Assembly (NCBI GenBank): GCA_932294295.1
Contig: OW028578.1
Span: 35,375,185 to 35,439,184 of the forward strand
Direction of reading: 5' to 3'
Origin: Alitta virens
Lineage: Eukaryota; Annelida; Polychaeta; Phyllodocida; Nereididae
DNA: 64,000 nt
Shown here: positions 10,459 to 23,090 of the stretch, in pieces
Layout of the letters: each line of letters starts with the position of its first letter
Position numbering within the stretch: position 1 is the stretch's first letter
Notes under the pieces: model-generated
The model's database searches: none
What the model saw: the letters and a program-made list of their open reading frames with translations, nothing else
What the model was told of the DNA's origin: nothing
Made by a program: the position numbers and the translations under genes

Positions 10459-12195
10459 AGCCTCCCCACACATCCCAATGACACACACATATCTACATAG
10501 AAACGATGAAACAACTGTCAATAAAAGTCAAATGGTCAATTGAAGTCATAACGAATTATAGTCCTTAAATTTGTATTATTATTATATAAAGTTTGAGCGA
10601 ACTAAAACTACAGTTCCATGAATAACCACTATTATAACGAGTCAAATATCGCACGATTTACAACCCCAGAGTTTTGCAAATGAGGAATGCAAACGAGGAT
10701 TGCAAAAGAGGTGTGGTTGAAAGTCACTCGGCAAAGTGATATAGTCTAGAAGACGAAGAAGAATATGAAGATAATGACGAATCTTGTTCCATCTGGAAGA
10801 TGAAGAAGATGAAGTAGAAGAAATGATCCAAGAACATTCCACGAACGAAGGCAACATAAGACGAGATGGGGTGGAAGGTATCAAGAACTCCGGAACAGTG
10901 TCACTAATACACAACCGAGATTTGTAGATGACGTAGTAGTTAGCACTCGAAGTACGACCATAATGACAGTTGTATGGTACGTCTTGTAGACAGTAGAATC
11001 GCACCTGTAGTCTTATAGATCAATGTGTGCCAAAAAGGTGCATGAGTAAGCGAGGTAGCAAGCCTGCAGCGAAGATGGACCAAGCGTCTGAAACTCGGGC
11101 AATAAAACAAAACAAGAATTAGTTACTATAATAAAATAATGTAATACATCACATCATAGTATAATAATCACAATAAAAATAGGTAATAAAATCATCAATA
11201 TCAGCTCTGCGAATTATACAGAGTAATTAAGTATTCGTTCTATTTCTGAACTAAATTGATTATACAAATAAGTATTAAAGTATTATAAGTGCAAGTCATT
11301 AAGTCATTACTCATTAAGTAAATGAGCATTAACTGATCCAATTAAGGATAATGTAAGTAAGTAATTAAGGAACTGTATCCTTGTAGTGCATTCAAAATAA
11401 TCAATGATTACGCTTCAGCAAATTTAACCAAACGAGCATTCATACCACTTCGTGCTCAAGCAAGGTCAAGTCAACCATACTTAATACAACAACTAACTAC
11501 AAAACTAACTAAGTATCCAAGTAAGTCAATTGTAAATAACCGGTTGGACCCATCGTTAACTTGAGTTAACGAGGAGCGTCAACTCCATAAAATAAGTAGA
11601 GGCGCAAGCAAGCTCTCCTCAGCGGACATCCCCGCACAATGGTCGCTTTTGACAAAGAAAGCTCGCTTGAAAGTAAGTAACATGGTATTTAAGTTTTATA
11701 ATTATATTCTAGGTAACGATTAACATTCAGGTAATAGCAACAATAATGACTTAACAGTCACATAAAATGAATTTGGAAGATGAAATAGTTTTTTTTTAAT
11801 TTTGACAATTAACCATAAAGATGGTTGACATTAGTACATGTTAGTGAGTTAGAGTAATGAATTAACTCTAAGTAGTGCAAGGCATAATTAACTCAGTTGT
11901 CTCCGGACAGAAATCCATTAACAACTGTTTTTGGTTCAGGTGATCGATATCGATAATGATTTTGCAGTATAGTTGATGGAAAATGGAATCAATTTGGAAT
12001 AATTGAATGTACACTTCGTTTATAAACAAAATTAAATTCTAGGAGAAACAATTATAGGAACTTGGTTCCATGAGGCGACGGCCTGTAAGTTTTGACCCTG
12101 CTGGGCTGCTATTTCTGCAACAAATTTGTGGAAAGAAGAAGTGTATTCAAGATGGGTCGGAAAAGAGAAACGGATTCAAAGTAGTGAAGAAACCT
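10459..12195. other. Non-coding 3' region of the right env-bearing element
   Basis: From 10987 it duplicates 1-1161. A 120-codon minus-strand frame at 10642-11004 with a Ser run is present but has no recognisable content and I do not call it a gene. Confidence 0.5.
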
Positions 12196-12742
12196 TCAGC
12201 GTATTGTTCCCGCATTGCGAGCATGTAATTGGTCTTTTCTATGCATGAAACAAAGATCTTCAGTTTCGCTATGGAATGTCTCCTCGGACACATCCTCAGG
12301 AACGCAATCAAGCATTCGCAAGTACGCTTCAAAATAAGCGGTTACATTGGCTTTCAAACTTGGAGAACAAACAACTTGATCGTACAAAAACATGAAATGC
12401 GGACTCGTGTGATAATAATTAAGATCTGCTATTGCGCAAGGAATAAGTAAGATAAATGAAGTAGGATCCGAGATCCATATTTTGGAGTCTTGTCTAAATA
12501 ATTGCGACAATCTTTGTCTGACGGCCAAACCGAAGCAATAACACAGCAGTTCATGAATTCGAAGTTCTGGTTCTACTATTAAAGTATCAACTGATCTCTG
12601 TTCAGTTAGACACGGGAATCCATCAAAACAAAAAAGCTGTATAGCTTTTCGAGCTTCTAACATGCGAGGAAACCAACGGGTATAAGCAAACCCTTGTAAG
12701 GTATATCTGTAGAAAGTAATCTTTAATCGGTGAGGTAACGAC
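12196..12742 (-). pseudogene. Unidentified ORF downstream of env, copy 3 (frameshifted end)
   Basis: Third copy of the exon-like ORF, starting after the acceptor tttcag at 12748-12743. It is essentially identical to copy 1 until a 2-bp shortening (aaacaaag, versus aaacataaag in copy 1) near 12251. That shifts the frame, so it ends early with HARNAGTIR. The copy-1 C-terminus is still readable in the neighbouring frame at 12147-12250. Confidence 0.5.
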
Positions 12743-12808
12743 CTGAAATAAAACTTTAACAATCAGAATCTATAATTAAACTTCTACTCTACTAAATGGA
12801 GCAGATGA

Positions 12809-15075
12809 TTATTGTTGTCTTTCCTCTAACATAACTGTTTGTCTTTTCTTTTCCAACTCTTCCAACAAAGGTTCATAAGGACCTGGATTGTTATCCAAAT
12901 TTAAAGCTTTCGCACGTCCAACCAACTCGTAAAAATGCATCTGATCACATGTGAATAATCTAACTGCAAAATGTCTCCCTTCTGTAATAGCCTTGACTTT
13001 TAGAACTTTCACTAGTGGCACTCTAACCAATGATGGTAACGGAATATATAATTCCGAAATGCATTCATTTCTTCCCAAGTGACAGCCATAACTGAGAAAA
13101 GTTTGTAATGCATAAAGGTAAAGCCACAAGGCTTCAAAATACCCCGAAAATGCAATCTTGAAACGTGAGATTTCAAAGAAAATAGATAAAGCAAAACGCG
13201 ATCCTTTCCGTTAAATAATTCGACGTAAAGATGAATTTTGCTAGGGGTAACTAGAGAAGGATGTCTGAACTCAAATAAAGCACCCCTAGATAAGTAAGTA
13301 AAGAACCGCTTTGCCAAGTAACAAGCAATTAGAAATGCAAATGTGAAAAGAATATGAGATATAGTAAGATATCGGTAAGTCTGAGCTGTCAGGTTAACCG
13401 AAGGAACGCTAGTCGTTGTCGTGGCTTTAGAACTACCAAGAGCTCTTGAAAAGACTAAAGATGTCAATAAAGTCTGAGTACCTGATGTTTTGCAACATAA
13501 ATACAAGAGCAAAACGAAAGCTAGTGTGCCAATAATCGACATGATGAAAGTAACACCAAAATGAGCAGATTTTGGTGTCCACCAATTTCTAATCTGCAGT
13601 TGTTCATACAATTTCGCATCTTTCTTCTTAAATTTCTCATTTTTCTTTTGCAATTCTTGCGCTAGCTGTCTCAAACTAATAGAGTTTGGCAAAGTATCAA
13701 GAAATTCTGAATCATGTTCTGCAAATGCCAATGATAATTACGGTAACGATGTATTGGAACCCTTTGTCAAAATATCTGTAATATTTACGCTTGAAAATTC
13801 CCGTAATTCTTGAAATGTCTGCTGAGCAATGGAATTCACCACATAAGTCAACAAAAATGGAGTAGATGTATTTTTCAAAGAATAATCAGTCTGTCTGCCT
13901 AATTGAAAAATCGGACCCTTAATATGGCACTCACATATTGCTCTATATGAAATCAAACCATATCTAAAACCATCAATCACTTCATCTGCCTTTCCTTCAC
14001 ATCTCTTTATCCAAGGTGTTTCAACGTTTGCTAATAGAATAGCATTTCTACCGTGCAAAATAGATGGCAACAAAACTTGTCTAACTTTCTTGTAACTGAT
14101 ACTGCAATGTTGTTGAATGTCATTCTGACTGCGAAACCAAAATAGGTCACTAAGGCAACTTGGAGTTGTTCTATTGAATTCCAACACAGGAGAACTACAG
14201 TAATGTAGGCCACTGTGGAGTAAACACTGTTTTAAATCTCTCTCTGTCAATTGGAGGTAATTCTGGGAATTCTGTGCAAAGTATGGAGGCAATTCATCTA
14301 TCTCAGTGTAATCCGGATTTGAACTCAAGGTAATTTTTGTAGTTGTCCAGGGAACTGGAACGCTATTGACACCATAAAGTGAATAGACTAAGCTATCAAC
14401 AGAAATGATAGGTACTTCTATCTGAAGCAACAACCCACTTTTCACTGGGCTGGTATATACGTCAGCATGGTTCAAATAATACGCAATTGATGTCGTAGCT
14501 AATTTCATTCCAGTATGAGATTTTTGTAATTGCTTTTCTGTCTGAGAAATGAAAGTATTCAATTTTGAAGGAGGTAACAAACTAGACGAAATTTTTCCAG
14601 CTGTCAATTGTTGTAATGACTGCAAAAGAATTTCAGATTCTTGAATAAGATCTTTATACTGACTAGCATGCGTCTGCCAAAGATGTAAATAATTTGAAGT
14701 TAACAGACTAAGTAATTTTGTACCAACAATTCTATGCTGTACTAAATTCAACTTTCTTGCATATTCATTCACTGCAGTTTGCAAATTGACAGTTGTTGAC
14801 CGAATATGATTATACGTCTTTCGTATTGCAATGGAAGCATTCTCGAATTGATCTGCAATTATTTCAATAGCCACTGCCAAATCTTCTCTAACCTGAACAA
14901 TTTCACCTACAGACAAATCTTGTCTCTCGACTATGAGAGCAACAACATCTTCTAAAACTTCAAATCTATCCTTTGTCAGCTTATTCAAATGCGCTATGCC
15001 ACCTTGAGGAAGGATACAAAGTCCATAAACTTCTCTTATACGAGCATTCCAATGTGACCTATCCGACTTAAATTT
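12809..15075 (-). pseudogene. Env-like glycoprotein gene, copy 3
   Basis: Best-preserved copy of the conserved region. The ectodomain-like segment (open from about 15075; first ATG-less start 14988 to 13738) is undeleted. It is followed by the same in-frame TAA (13740-13738), then the same frame with the membrane anchor (13731-13012), then the tail in a second frame (13129-12809). A 12-bp in-frame deletion relative to copies 1 and 2 shortens the linker between the two hydrophobic spans (SSKATTTTS). The upstream N-terminal half seen at 6909-7288 is absent here, because homology breaks at the SINE from 15138. Confidence 0.55.
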
Positions 15076-15137
15076 ACTAGTCTCATTGCCTGTCGATTCT
15101 CTGCAAGTTCTAACTCTTGATTTCTTAGATTTTCTAA

Positions 15138-15324
15138 GGGCGGGGGCTTAGCTCAGAGGTAGTGCTCTGGGCTTCCAACCGCTGGGTCCCGGGTTCGATT
15201 CCCAGGCGAGCCTAAGTTGGATGGCTGTTTCATCCTTCGTCTCATTGCCATGGTCTCTGCCTGTCCTAATTAGCCCAACTGGTGCAGAAATACAGGACGT
15301 AAAGCCCTAATCACCCACCCACCC
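15138..15324 (+). mobile_element. tRNA-derived SINE at the duplication edge
   Basis: Same insertion as at 6484: identical left flank and identical private variants (gtgctctggg, cccaggcgag). Unlike the other full-length copies it has no target duplication on its right side, where the sequence changes to cacccacccacccattgag. The SINE therefore marks a recombination breakpoint. Confidence 0.85.
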
Positions 15325-15796
15325 ATTGAGTTGGTAAGTACAATTGTTTATTTACTAAGTATATCAATATCAACATGCTTCATTTACTTAACAGTCACAC
15401 AGTGTCAGACTCATTATTAGATGTCAATCACAGATTCTCAATGATAATGTTATTGTATTTGACAGCTCTTTTGATCTAGGCCTTCTAGGCCTATGCAAGT
15501 ATTCGCAATAACAATCTGCTAAAATAAACAATTGCATATAATGTACATAATTTTCCAGCTATAGTAATTTTTACCAGTCATTAGTTTCAAGCTAAATCAA
15601 TTGTAAACATCATGCATCAATTATGATCTCACAGTGTGTCTAGAATGAAATGACATATCATGGTTAAATCAAAATAATTTGGCATAGATATGAAATGATG
15701 GACTGATGTGGCTAATGAAACGACCCGAAACAGGTGAAATTTTTTGGGGAAGTACATTTTATATATATCATCTAAGAATGAAAGTCTTTTCATGGA
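15325..15796. other. Spacer without recognised features
   Basis: AT-rich sequence between the SINE and the helicase relic. Nothing recognisable. Confidence 0.4.
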
Positions 15797-17925
15797 TTAA
15801 GAGGATTTTGGTATGCATCTTTTTTTACGGTCTGACATCAGTGAGGGGCGAAGGGCTTGTCTTTTTTGCTTGTGACTTTTATTTCTGAATTGCCTCAATT
15901 TCTCAGAAAACAAAACCTTTGCAAAGTGGTTCATAACAATTTCACCAATGTCAAGCAGAGCACACAACAGGATTTCATGAGCCACCTCATCTTCCTCATC
16001 AGTTGCAAGTGTAAACAAATCAAACCAGTCTCTTAATATTTCAGAGTTTTTATTGAGATGGATCATGAGTTCTTTGTTAGTGTTTGACTGATGAAGATGG
16101 AAGTAGTCTTCATGTAAGTGAGGTGCAGTGGCCAAGTACAAGTTTTTGAAAAAACTGAAGAATTTGTCCGAAATATGAGTAAGACCCTGATTGACATTTT
16201 GCTTATACTGGACTTCCGCCAAAGACTCGGCATCATTCAGCAATATGGAATCATTAAATTCTCTCAGTCCTTTTACAATTTTACTTTTAAATACCAGACC
16301 TTTTCTCTTTGCCCTGTGTTGCTCAATGTGCCCTTCAAATATTTTTGGATTTTCTTCTTTGCATGGAAAAGGCAGTGTCCCCCAATGTATCTGATTTTTG
16401 ACTTCATAGCTGGTGACGTTGTGTCCAATACAATTTCTCTATCTGTTACCAGAACCGACTGATTGCTGACAATTTCATTAGCTTGTTCTTTAAATTTTAA
16501 GTGTAAGACAGATAGAGCAGCTTTATACAACACCTTATTCTCAGTCTTGTTAATCTGTCGATTCACTAAAGAATTGCAAATTCTAATGAAATCACTTCCA
16601 GTGATGTACTGATGAAAAGACTCCAAAAGGGCATTGTATTTACAATTTGAATTTTCAAACATTTCTTGTAATTTCAATGATACATTACTAAGAAAATTCA
16701 GTGTGTTAGGATTGGTCTTCATGTCCTCAATTACAGCCATTTTGTCAGGGTTTGTTGAAGAATCCATTGGCTGGAGGTCATCCAGAAATTGTGACAAATC
16801 AAATTTCTCAGGCAAATTGTCAAGGGGCTCTAAAACAGTTGGCATCACTGCTGATGGTCCAGCCACTTCTGAGGGATCCCTGGGCACAGCCATTTGTATT
16901 TCATTGCCTTGGTCTTGCAAAGTTTTGTAAAGTTCACTGTCTGAATGACTTGCCTGTGCAAATTGTTGACAACAAGACAAATTGTCAAATATGTCAACAT
17001 ATTCGTAAGCTTGAGAGCTATAAAATTCCTCAACATGACTTTCGTGCTGCAATTTGGCAATTTTTGAGGATTAATTGATTACCTGCAGTCCATCAATGGA
17101 CTTAGCTCGACCAACAGCAACTGCAAGTTGCCCGGGTGCAAACATAGAATGGCAGTCAACAACTACATAGTCATATTCTTGGCCTTGAGATTTGTGTACT
17201 GTCAAAGTGAATCCCAATGCTAAAGGATATTGCTGTCTCACTGCCAGTACCTTATTGTTGACGGGATCAATTTTGCTGAAGCAGGTTTTTTCGATGGCGA
17301 TGCAGCACTGGCCGAACTGAACGACAGGCCCTGATGGCAAGAATTCCCTCACAATTCCCTCTTGACCATTGTAGAGCCCAGGACCACAGTTCTTGAGGAG
17401 TACAACAGGGCAGCCGACTTTCAGGACAAGTACCTTAGCTGCATCCATTTTCCGTAGAATGTGTCTGTCACCTAGAACCATAATAATACATGAATAATAT
17501 ATCAAACTTTAAGAAAATTTATTTACTAACTTTGTCTGCTTGCAAATAAGCATTGAAATATCATCCTCATTACCGGTATCAGTCAAAATTAATTTTCTTC
17601 CATCCCCTAGCCAGTCTTCTAGTGAGTCCATATTGTACACTTGTACATCTAGTCGTGTTCCTGCCAAATACTTTGCAGGCTGTGCCTCAGGCTGAATGTT
17701 TGTCAGTGGTCTACTTAGGCTTCTTAGTAACTCTTCTGTGGCATCAGATGGTCTGCCAATGCTGAGCTTGTGCACAGCTTCAGCTAAGGCTTTGTTATCC
17801 TGTCTCTTCACCTGAGAAATAAGGTTTTCAAATATTAATGCAAGCAAACAAACTTCTTTTTTCGATTGTATGTACTCACCAGAGTCTCTGTAATAATTAA
17901 ATGAGCATATGTTCTCTATAGCCAT
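15797..17925 (-). pseudogene. Pif1-like helicase, C-terminal half, broken
   Basis: SF1B helicase of the Pif1 family, judged from motifs. An upstream exon-like frame (17811-17532) precedes one with VGCPVVLLKN, QYPLALGFTLTVHKSQG (motif V region) and APGQLAVAVGRAKS (motif VI) at 17505-17071. After ...GLQVIN an in-frame TAA (17070-17068) interrupts the frame. The same frame resumes with HVEEFYSS and runs to 16273, and a probable 1-base loss near 16296 shifts it into the frame 16243-15797. That last part is a helical, Lys/Arg-rich tail. The Walker A/B half is absent. GT-AG boundaries are visible around 17810 and 17531, but I could not match intron phases cleanly. The long extension after motif VI resembles uncharacterised Pif1-like genes of aquatic invertebrates (from memory). 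Probably a pseudogene. Confidence 0.65.
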
Positions 17926-18643
17926 GAGATGATTTTATTACACTTGCTCAAAAATTACAGCATGTCATATTAAAGCAAACTGGGTAGTGACCCATTATCA
18001 ACCATTTGTCTACATTATTCTAATAATTACCACAGAGATAATACCCAGCTTTGGAAGTTCATTTCAAATAAATGTGATGAAAATATAACTGAAAGCAAAC
18101 TACTTTATGTCACCAGCTCATATAATGTTGACAACCGCACAAAATTGTTCTATGTTCACCACCCTTGATTGTTTACAAAAAGCATATTATCTCTTAAAAT
18201 ATCCTAATTATGTGGGTTTTGCCTTTCTTAATGGACAATGCCATCATGTGCATGGTTCCCATTTAGGTCATCTGCAGAGATTGGCCATTTTCATTGTACC
18301 CTCACGATGGGAAACTTCTAGGGTTTTCATATTTTATGTGATCTTCCAATTGATTGAAAATAATCATTTCATCATGTTATAATCATATCTACATCAAATG
18401 TGCCACGTGCATATTCCATGCATTTGGATAAACGCATGATCGTTCATGTCCTTGTGGCATGATGAGGTTTACCACAGGGAGCTCCACAGTAACTTCACAT
18501 GATATAAATTATATTTTTAACCCTCAGCAAACAAAGTTTGAATAGAGTATTGTTATCATCAATGTCCGTCCAACGGGAGCGGATGGGCCAGCAGGCGTAA
18601 CACTTTCGTTTCCGTATAATTAGCAATTTTATAATAATTACAT
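17926..18643. other. Spacer without recognised features
   Basis: No coding or repeat content I can name. If the helicase relic had an N-terminal half (Walker A/B), it should lie here on the minus strand, but I see none. Confidence 0.4.
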
Positions 18644-18685
18644 TCAGGTGCTGATGAGGTGTTAAACAATAACTCACACACACAC
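18644..18685 (+). mobile_element. 42-bp insertion consisting only of the LINE 3' end
   Basis: tcaggtgctgatgaggtgtt then aaacaataactc(ac)n matches the terminal bases of the I-like LINE. It is flanked by a perfect 13-bp duplication ataataattacat (18631-18643 and 18686-18698). This is an extremely 5'-truncated retrotransposition. Confidence 0.85.
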
Positions 18686-18698
18686 ATAATAATTACAT

Positions 18699-21430
18699 GA
18701 TGATCTATATTACTTTCACTTGACTCCAATACTTATTATGGTTTTCTTCATATACACCTGTAAAGTGTTCGGTTATCAATAATAATTTAAACTAGATATC
18801 TGTTACTGGTGGACCAGCAACTAGGCTTCACCCATGGTAGGGATTGAGTAACAGTGAAAACGTTGGCAATCTTATCTTATGAACAGTCTACAACAGCTAT
18901 TTTAATTAAAATACAAAATTTAGGTTCTTTTAAAATGTTTAATCTTTAATTTGACCATGACGTTCAGGTCAAAGGTTAAAAATTATGGCACATTCATGGT
19001 CAATTGACGCCTCAACCAAAAGGTTGAGAACATCATGCTCTATTACGATGGAAGGGCTTAAAATGTTTCCAAAAATGTTTTTCCCAATAAAAAAGGTTAC
19101 GTAGGAATGGATTTACAGAATTTTGTGATTAAAGTACTTTTCAAAGGCTATGACCTTGAACGTTTAACCTTTTAACCTAATATTTTTGCATGAATATTTT
19201 AAAGGTTAAGGTTAAAATGCAATAATTTTTTAATGTAAAGAAATATAACTAAAATTGTATGCAATTTTTTTTGGCCTTTTTGTGAGCTCAGAGTTCTTTA
19301 GTCACCCAATTAAATTTGACTAAAAGTCCCAATAAAATTTTCCACACTTTTATTCCACACAGTTCATCCATGAAAATGTGTCGGTCTGACTGGTGAATCT
19401 GCAATTCAAACCAATAAATCCACTAAGTATATGAGCATAATCACCATAATTATTATATACGTCCCTCTCATCACCTCAACTTATCATCAATATCAATATT
19501 TCAATTGAATAATCATATTACGAAGGCAAATAAATCAAGTATAAACTGATAATTTCTCAATCTCAATAAAATCCAATATGGCCAACAGCCACTAAAATCA
19601 AACGTGGTTGACATCCAATAAATTAGATAACTGACAACCAAAAAATTAAATATAGTTGAAAGCACAAACAAATATACTACTACAATAGTGGGTTACAAAT
19701 ATATGTAAACCATGACTAAAATATTTCACAATATATGAAAATAGTAATGAGCTAAACAAAATGGTACTTACAAAATCATGTGGCTTCTGCCATAAAACAG
19801 TATGACTGCAGAATCAGAGACTCAAAATTTCCATGTTGTCTCTTCAATAATCAAATGCCTTCTGAGGCTACCAGAATATTCTACCTTTTCCGTTGACCCC
19901 AGAAATTACAGGAAGTTATTTTAGACCAATAAAAACTGACCCTTTTGACCAATTGAAATGAACCGGTCACATGAACACAACATGAATAAAGCTCCATGCT
20001 TGCATGTAAAACTGGATTAACACAAAGAAGTGTTAACAACACTGAAGGAGACTTTCTAAACAAAGTACAACCCTCTGAAACTGTTACACTGTCAGAATCA
20101 TTGAATGTACAAAGCTTTAATCTACATTAATAAATTTAAATCTTTTTATGCTTTTTAATAAATATAATAAATCAATCAATATTTCCATATAGGAAATGAC
20201 ACTTTTTTGTTGACTTAAAAATCGTTTTAACCGATACAGTAATGATCTACTTGTCATTTGAAATAGAGATATTTGGAAAGATAATTTTGCCCTATGTCAG
20301 TACTGTAGTTCAATTAGAACTGGAGCTAGAGCCGATTGAAGTTTGGATACTGGTTTCAGTCAGAAAGATGAAAAAGCCAAAGTAGTGAAGCTAATTCTGC
20401 TCTGTGACCTTGACCGGTTGACTCGGAGGTATAATTTAGTTCATGATGTTTAAAGGCAACAAACAGTTTAAAAAAATTAGGAATTCAAAATGTCAATTTT
20501 AGGAAATAGTTGGAACTTAATTTTGACCATGACAAATGTCAAAATTGACGAAATATTCTGAAGCGAAGTGGAAATGTGGGGGGTCAACAATGCTAAGCTT
20601 TTGTCTAAATTGAATAATTCTTATTGAAAATCCCCATTTTCTTATTTTTCTCAAAATTTGATTTTTAATATTTATGAATTTTTCAAAAATTTACAAAAAT
20701 GAGTTGACAAAAAAAAAAAAGAAGATATATATTTAGACTGATATAGCCCTATAATTATGTAGAGCAAAATGTTTACAGATGAAATATAGGCATACTGAAT
20801 TGGATCTTGCGACATTATGTAATTTATATTATTATTGACAACTTGACTAGAATGGCTATACCAGACTAAAACGGCTATACCAGCACGGCCAAAGGATATA
20901 AAAACGGCCACCTATCAAAGTGGCGAATGCTTTTATAGGCAGCTATTTTTCATTTGAAGTAAAAAATATGATATATCTGAATTAAGGAGTGTAATTGAAA
21001 GATGATTATGAAGTTTGCTATTTTGTACGTCAATTAAAGTGCAATTGAACATTTAAGGCATTGATCAAACATTAATTGCTGCCTTCAAAGATACTGGGTC
21101 TCTACGCTGCAATGCTGGCAACGCTGGGAAGAACCTGTATCACTAGTGGGAAACAGGATAGTGAACACTGCACCTTTCTGTTGTTTGCATCCAATTTTGA
21201 GCATGTAGATATTGTTTTGAAAAATGTTAAAAAGATATCAGGAGTACATGGCTAACAATAAAGAATATCATAAATCCCAACATAATCTCAATATGATATG
21301 AATCAAATGGTTACAAGCACAGCCAGATCATAAGAGGATTTGGAACATGGATCAGAACCAAATTGAAGCATTATTAAAACAATTAATTGCTTCAGGTTAT
21401 TTTTGTAAATATTTTAAAATTGTATATTGT
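18699..21430. other. Long AT-rich stretch, intron or intergenic
   Basis: No gene, tRNA or named repeat recognised. It lies on the downstream (minus-strand) side of the OB-fold exon once the LINE is subtracted, so part of it may be intron of that gene. Confidence 0.4.
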
Positions 21431-21597
21431 ACACCTCAAGCATCGCCCTCGAAGGTCCTTTGCCTCCACGCGGCGAGGGTGGAAACACCTTGGGTGAAGT
21501 CCTCTATCCCCAGTGGCTAAAACAGGACAGTGCGCATTGCACAAGCTGCTCCAGCTTTACAGGAGGGTGTGTCCCCTACCATACAGGGGAAACAAAA

Positions 21598-22926
21598 ATG
21601 AATATGTCCGAATCGACAATTTCAGACCGGCTCGCACGTCCCCCGGGTGAACAAGGTGCGCGTCCCTCAGCAGTAAACCAGGCTGAGGTCGAAAAATTGG
21701 CTACTGGTTCCAGACTTGGTAAAAGTTTGCGTCCATCATTAGACGACGCCAATCAAAGTTCAAATAATGCAGATATATCTAAGCCTTGGCCCAAGTTTCT
21801 TGTTGTTACTGGCAGTGATGCTGGGTTTTCCCGACTTTCAGCCATAACAATATGCAGAACAATTAAGGAAAGCATTGGTTTTGTTGAAAATACGAGACGT
21901 TTAAGCAATACGTCCTTGCTGGTGCAGGTTGCCCACAGGGACCAGTCGCTGAGATTGCTGGGGTTGGAGGCCTTTGCGGGTGCCCCTGTTAAGGTGGAGC
22001 CCCATCGGTTTTTCAACTCCTGCAAGGGAGTTGTAACATCGCATGAGAGCAGTCTCTGCTCCGATGACGAACTGAGGGACTGGCTGGATGACTACAATGT
22101 CATCCACATTCATCGCCAGCCCCCAAGATATTCACGACAGCTACTCACTCTGACCTTTGATGGCACAGTGTTGCCTGACAAGGTCAGCATTGGGTTCGAG
22201 TGGTGTAGGGTACGTCCCTACATCCCGAACCCAAAACGATGTTACAACTGCCAAAGATTTGGCCATTTCAGCGGCTCCTGCCGTGCCAAACCAAGCTGTG
22301 CCAATTGTGGATCACGGGAACACACTTATTCCCATGACTCACCATGTACGAATACATCATATTGTGTTAATTGTGGAGGTGATGGGCCAGCCTATCACCA
22401 TGGCTGTCCCAAATGGCAGCTAGAGAAAGAGATCCTGAAGTTAAAGACCACCAAAGATATCTCCTTTCCCCAAGCGCGCTGTATAGCTGAACAGGCTGCT
22501 GGGGCAAGCTATGCCTCAGTCCTGTCTCAGATGGCTGGACCTAGATCTCCTTCACCCAGATCATCGCCCAGGCGAAGGATTGACCTAGATCCTAATTATA
22601 ATTATTCCAAGGCAGGGCAAAGCTTGCAGAAAGATAAACCAGAATCGAAGACTTCACAGTCAGACGATCACCTGGCAAGAATGAAGCAGCATGCTATAGA
22701 TGTCGGAAAAGGACATCTTGTAGCTCCATCAGTTGCTGCGTCACAACTTGTTGTACCCTCACAGGGTGCACCTTCCGGCGTTGAGTCGGAAGAGATACAC
22801 CAGCCGATGGAAGAGGAGGCAGGGACTACCACCATCCCTAGGCCTCAACAGGAGGGGGCAATTGATAAAAGATCAATTGTTCCCAAAAGACCCCCCCCTC
22901 ATCAGAAAAACACTAGAAAAATCTAG
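21598..22926 (+). pseudogene. LINE ORF1 (copy A), C-terminus frameshifted
   Basis: Nucleic-acid-binding Gag-like protein. The ATG at 21598 follows the untranslated leader shared with copy B. CCHC zinc knuckles are present (CYNCQRFGHFSGSC, then two further Cys/His clusters beginning CANCG and CVNCG). The extra C in the homopolymer at about 22891 replaces the native C-terminus with a short unrelated end. The native end is still readable in the next frame to 23020. Confidence 0.85.
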
Positions 22927-23090
22927 TGCACTGAGCTTCATAAGACCACCATCTAAGCATGGTGGGGTCCCCAAAAAGATCTTAACACCAAAAGAGGCAG
23001 CGACTTTGAAGAAAAAGTGAATATTCATACAAATTCATACCATGCACTACAGATTTTACTATGATAATATTAAACTCTTTTAACTAATTC

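Larger units (their letters stand above)
10987..15324. repeat. Segmental duplication, right copy
   Basis: Near-identical partner of the left block, carrying the undeleted, non-tandem version of the env-like gene and its downstream ORF. Similarity ends on the right inside or at the end of a SINE (15138-15324) that also sits at the equivalent place in the left copy (from 6484). The flanks beyond that SINE are unrelated. The very low divergence points to recent duplication. Confidence 0.88.

Noticed and set aside
10642..11004. 120-codon minus-strand ORF with a Ser run
   Set aside because: Composition is low complexity and it straddles the duplicated block without a recognisable domain or splice context.
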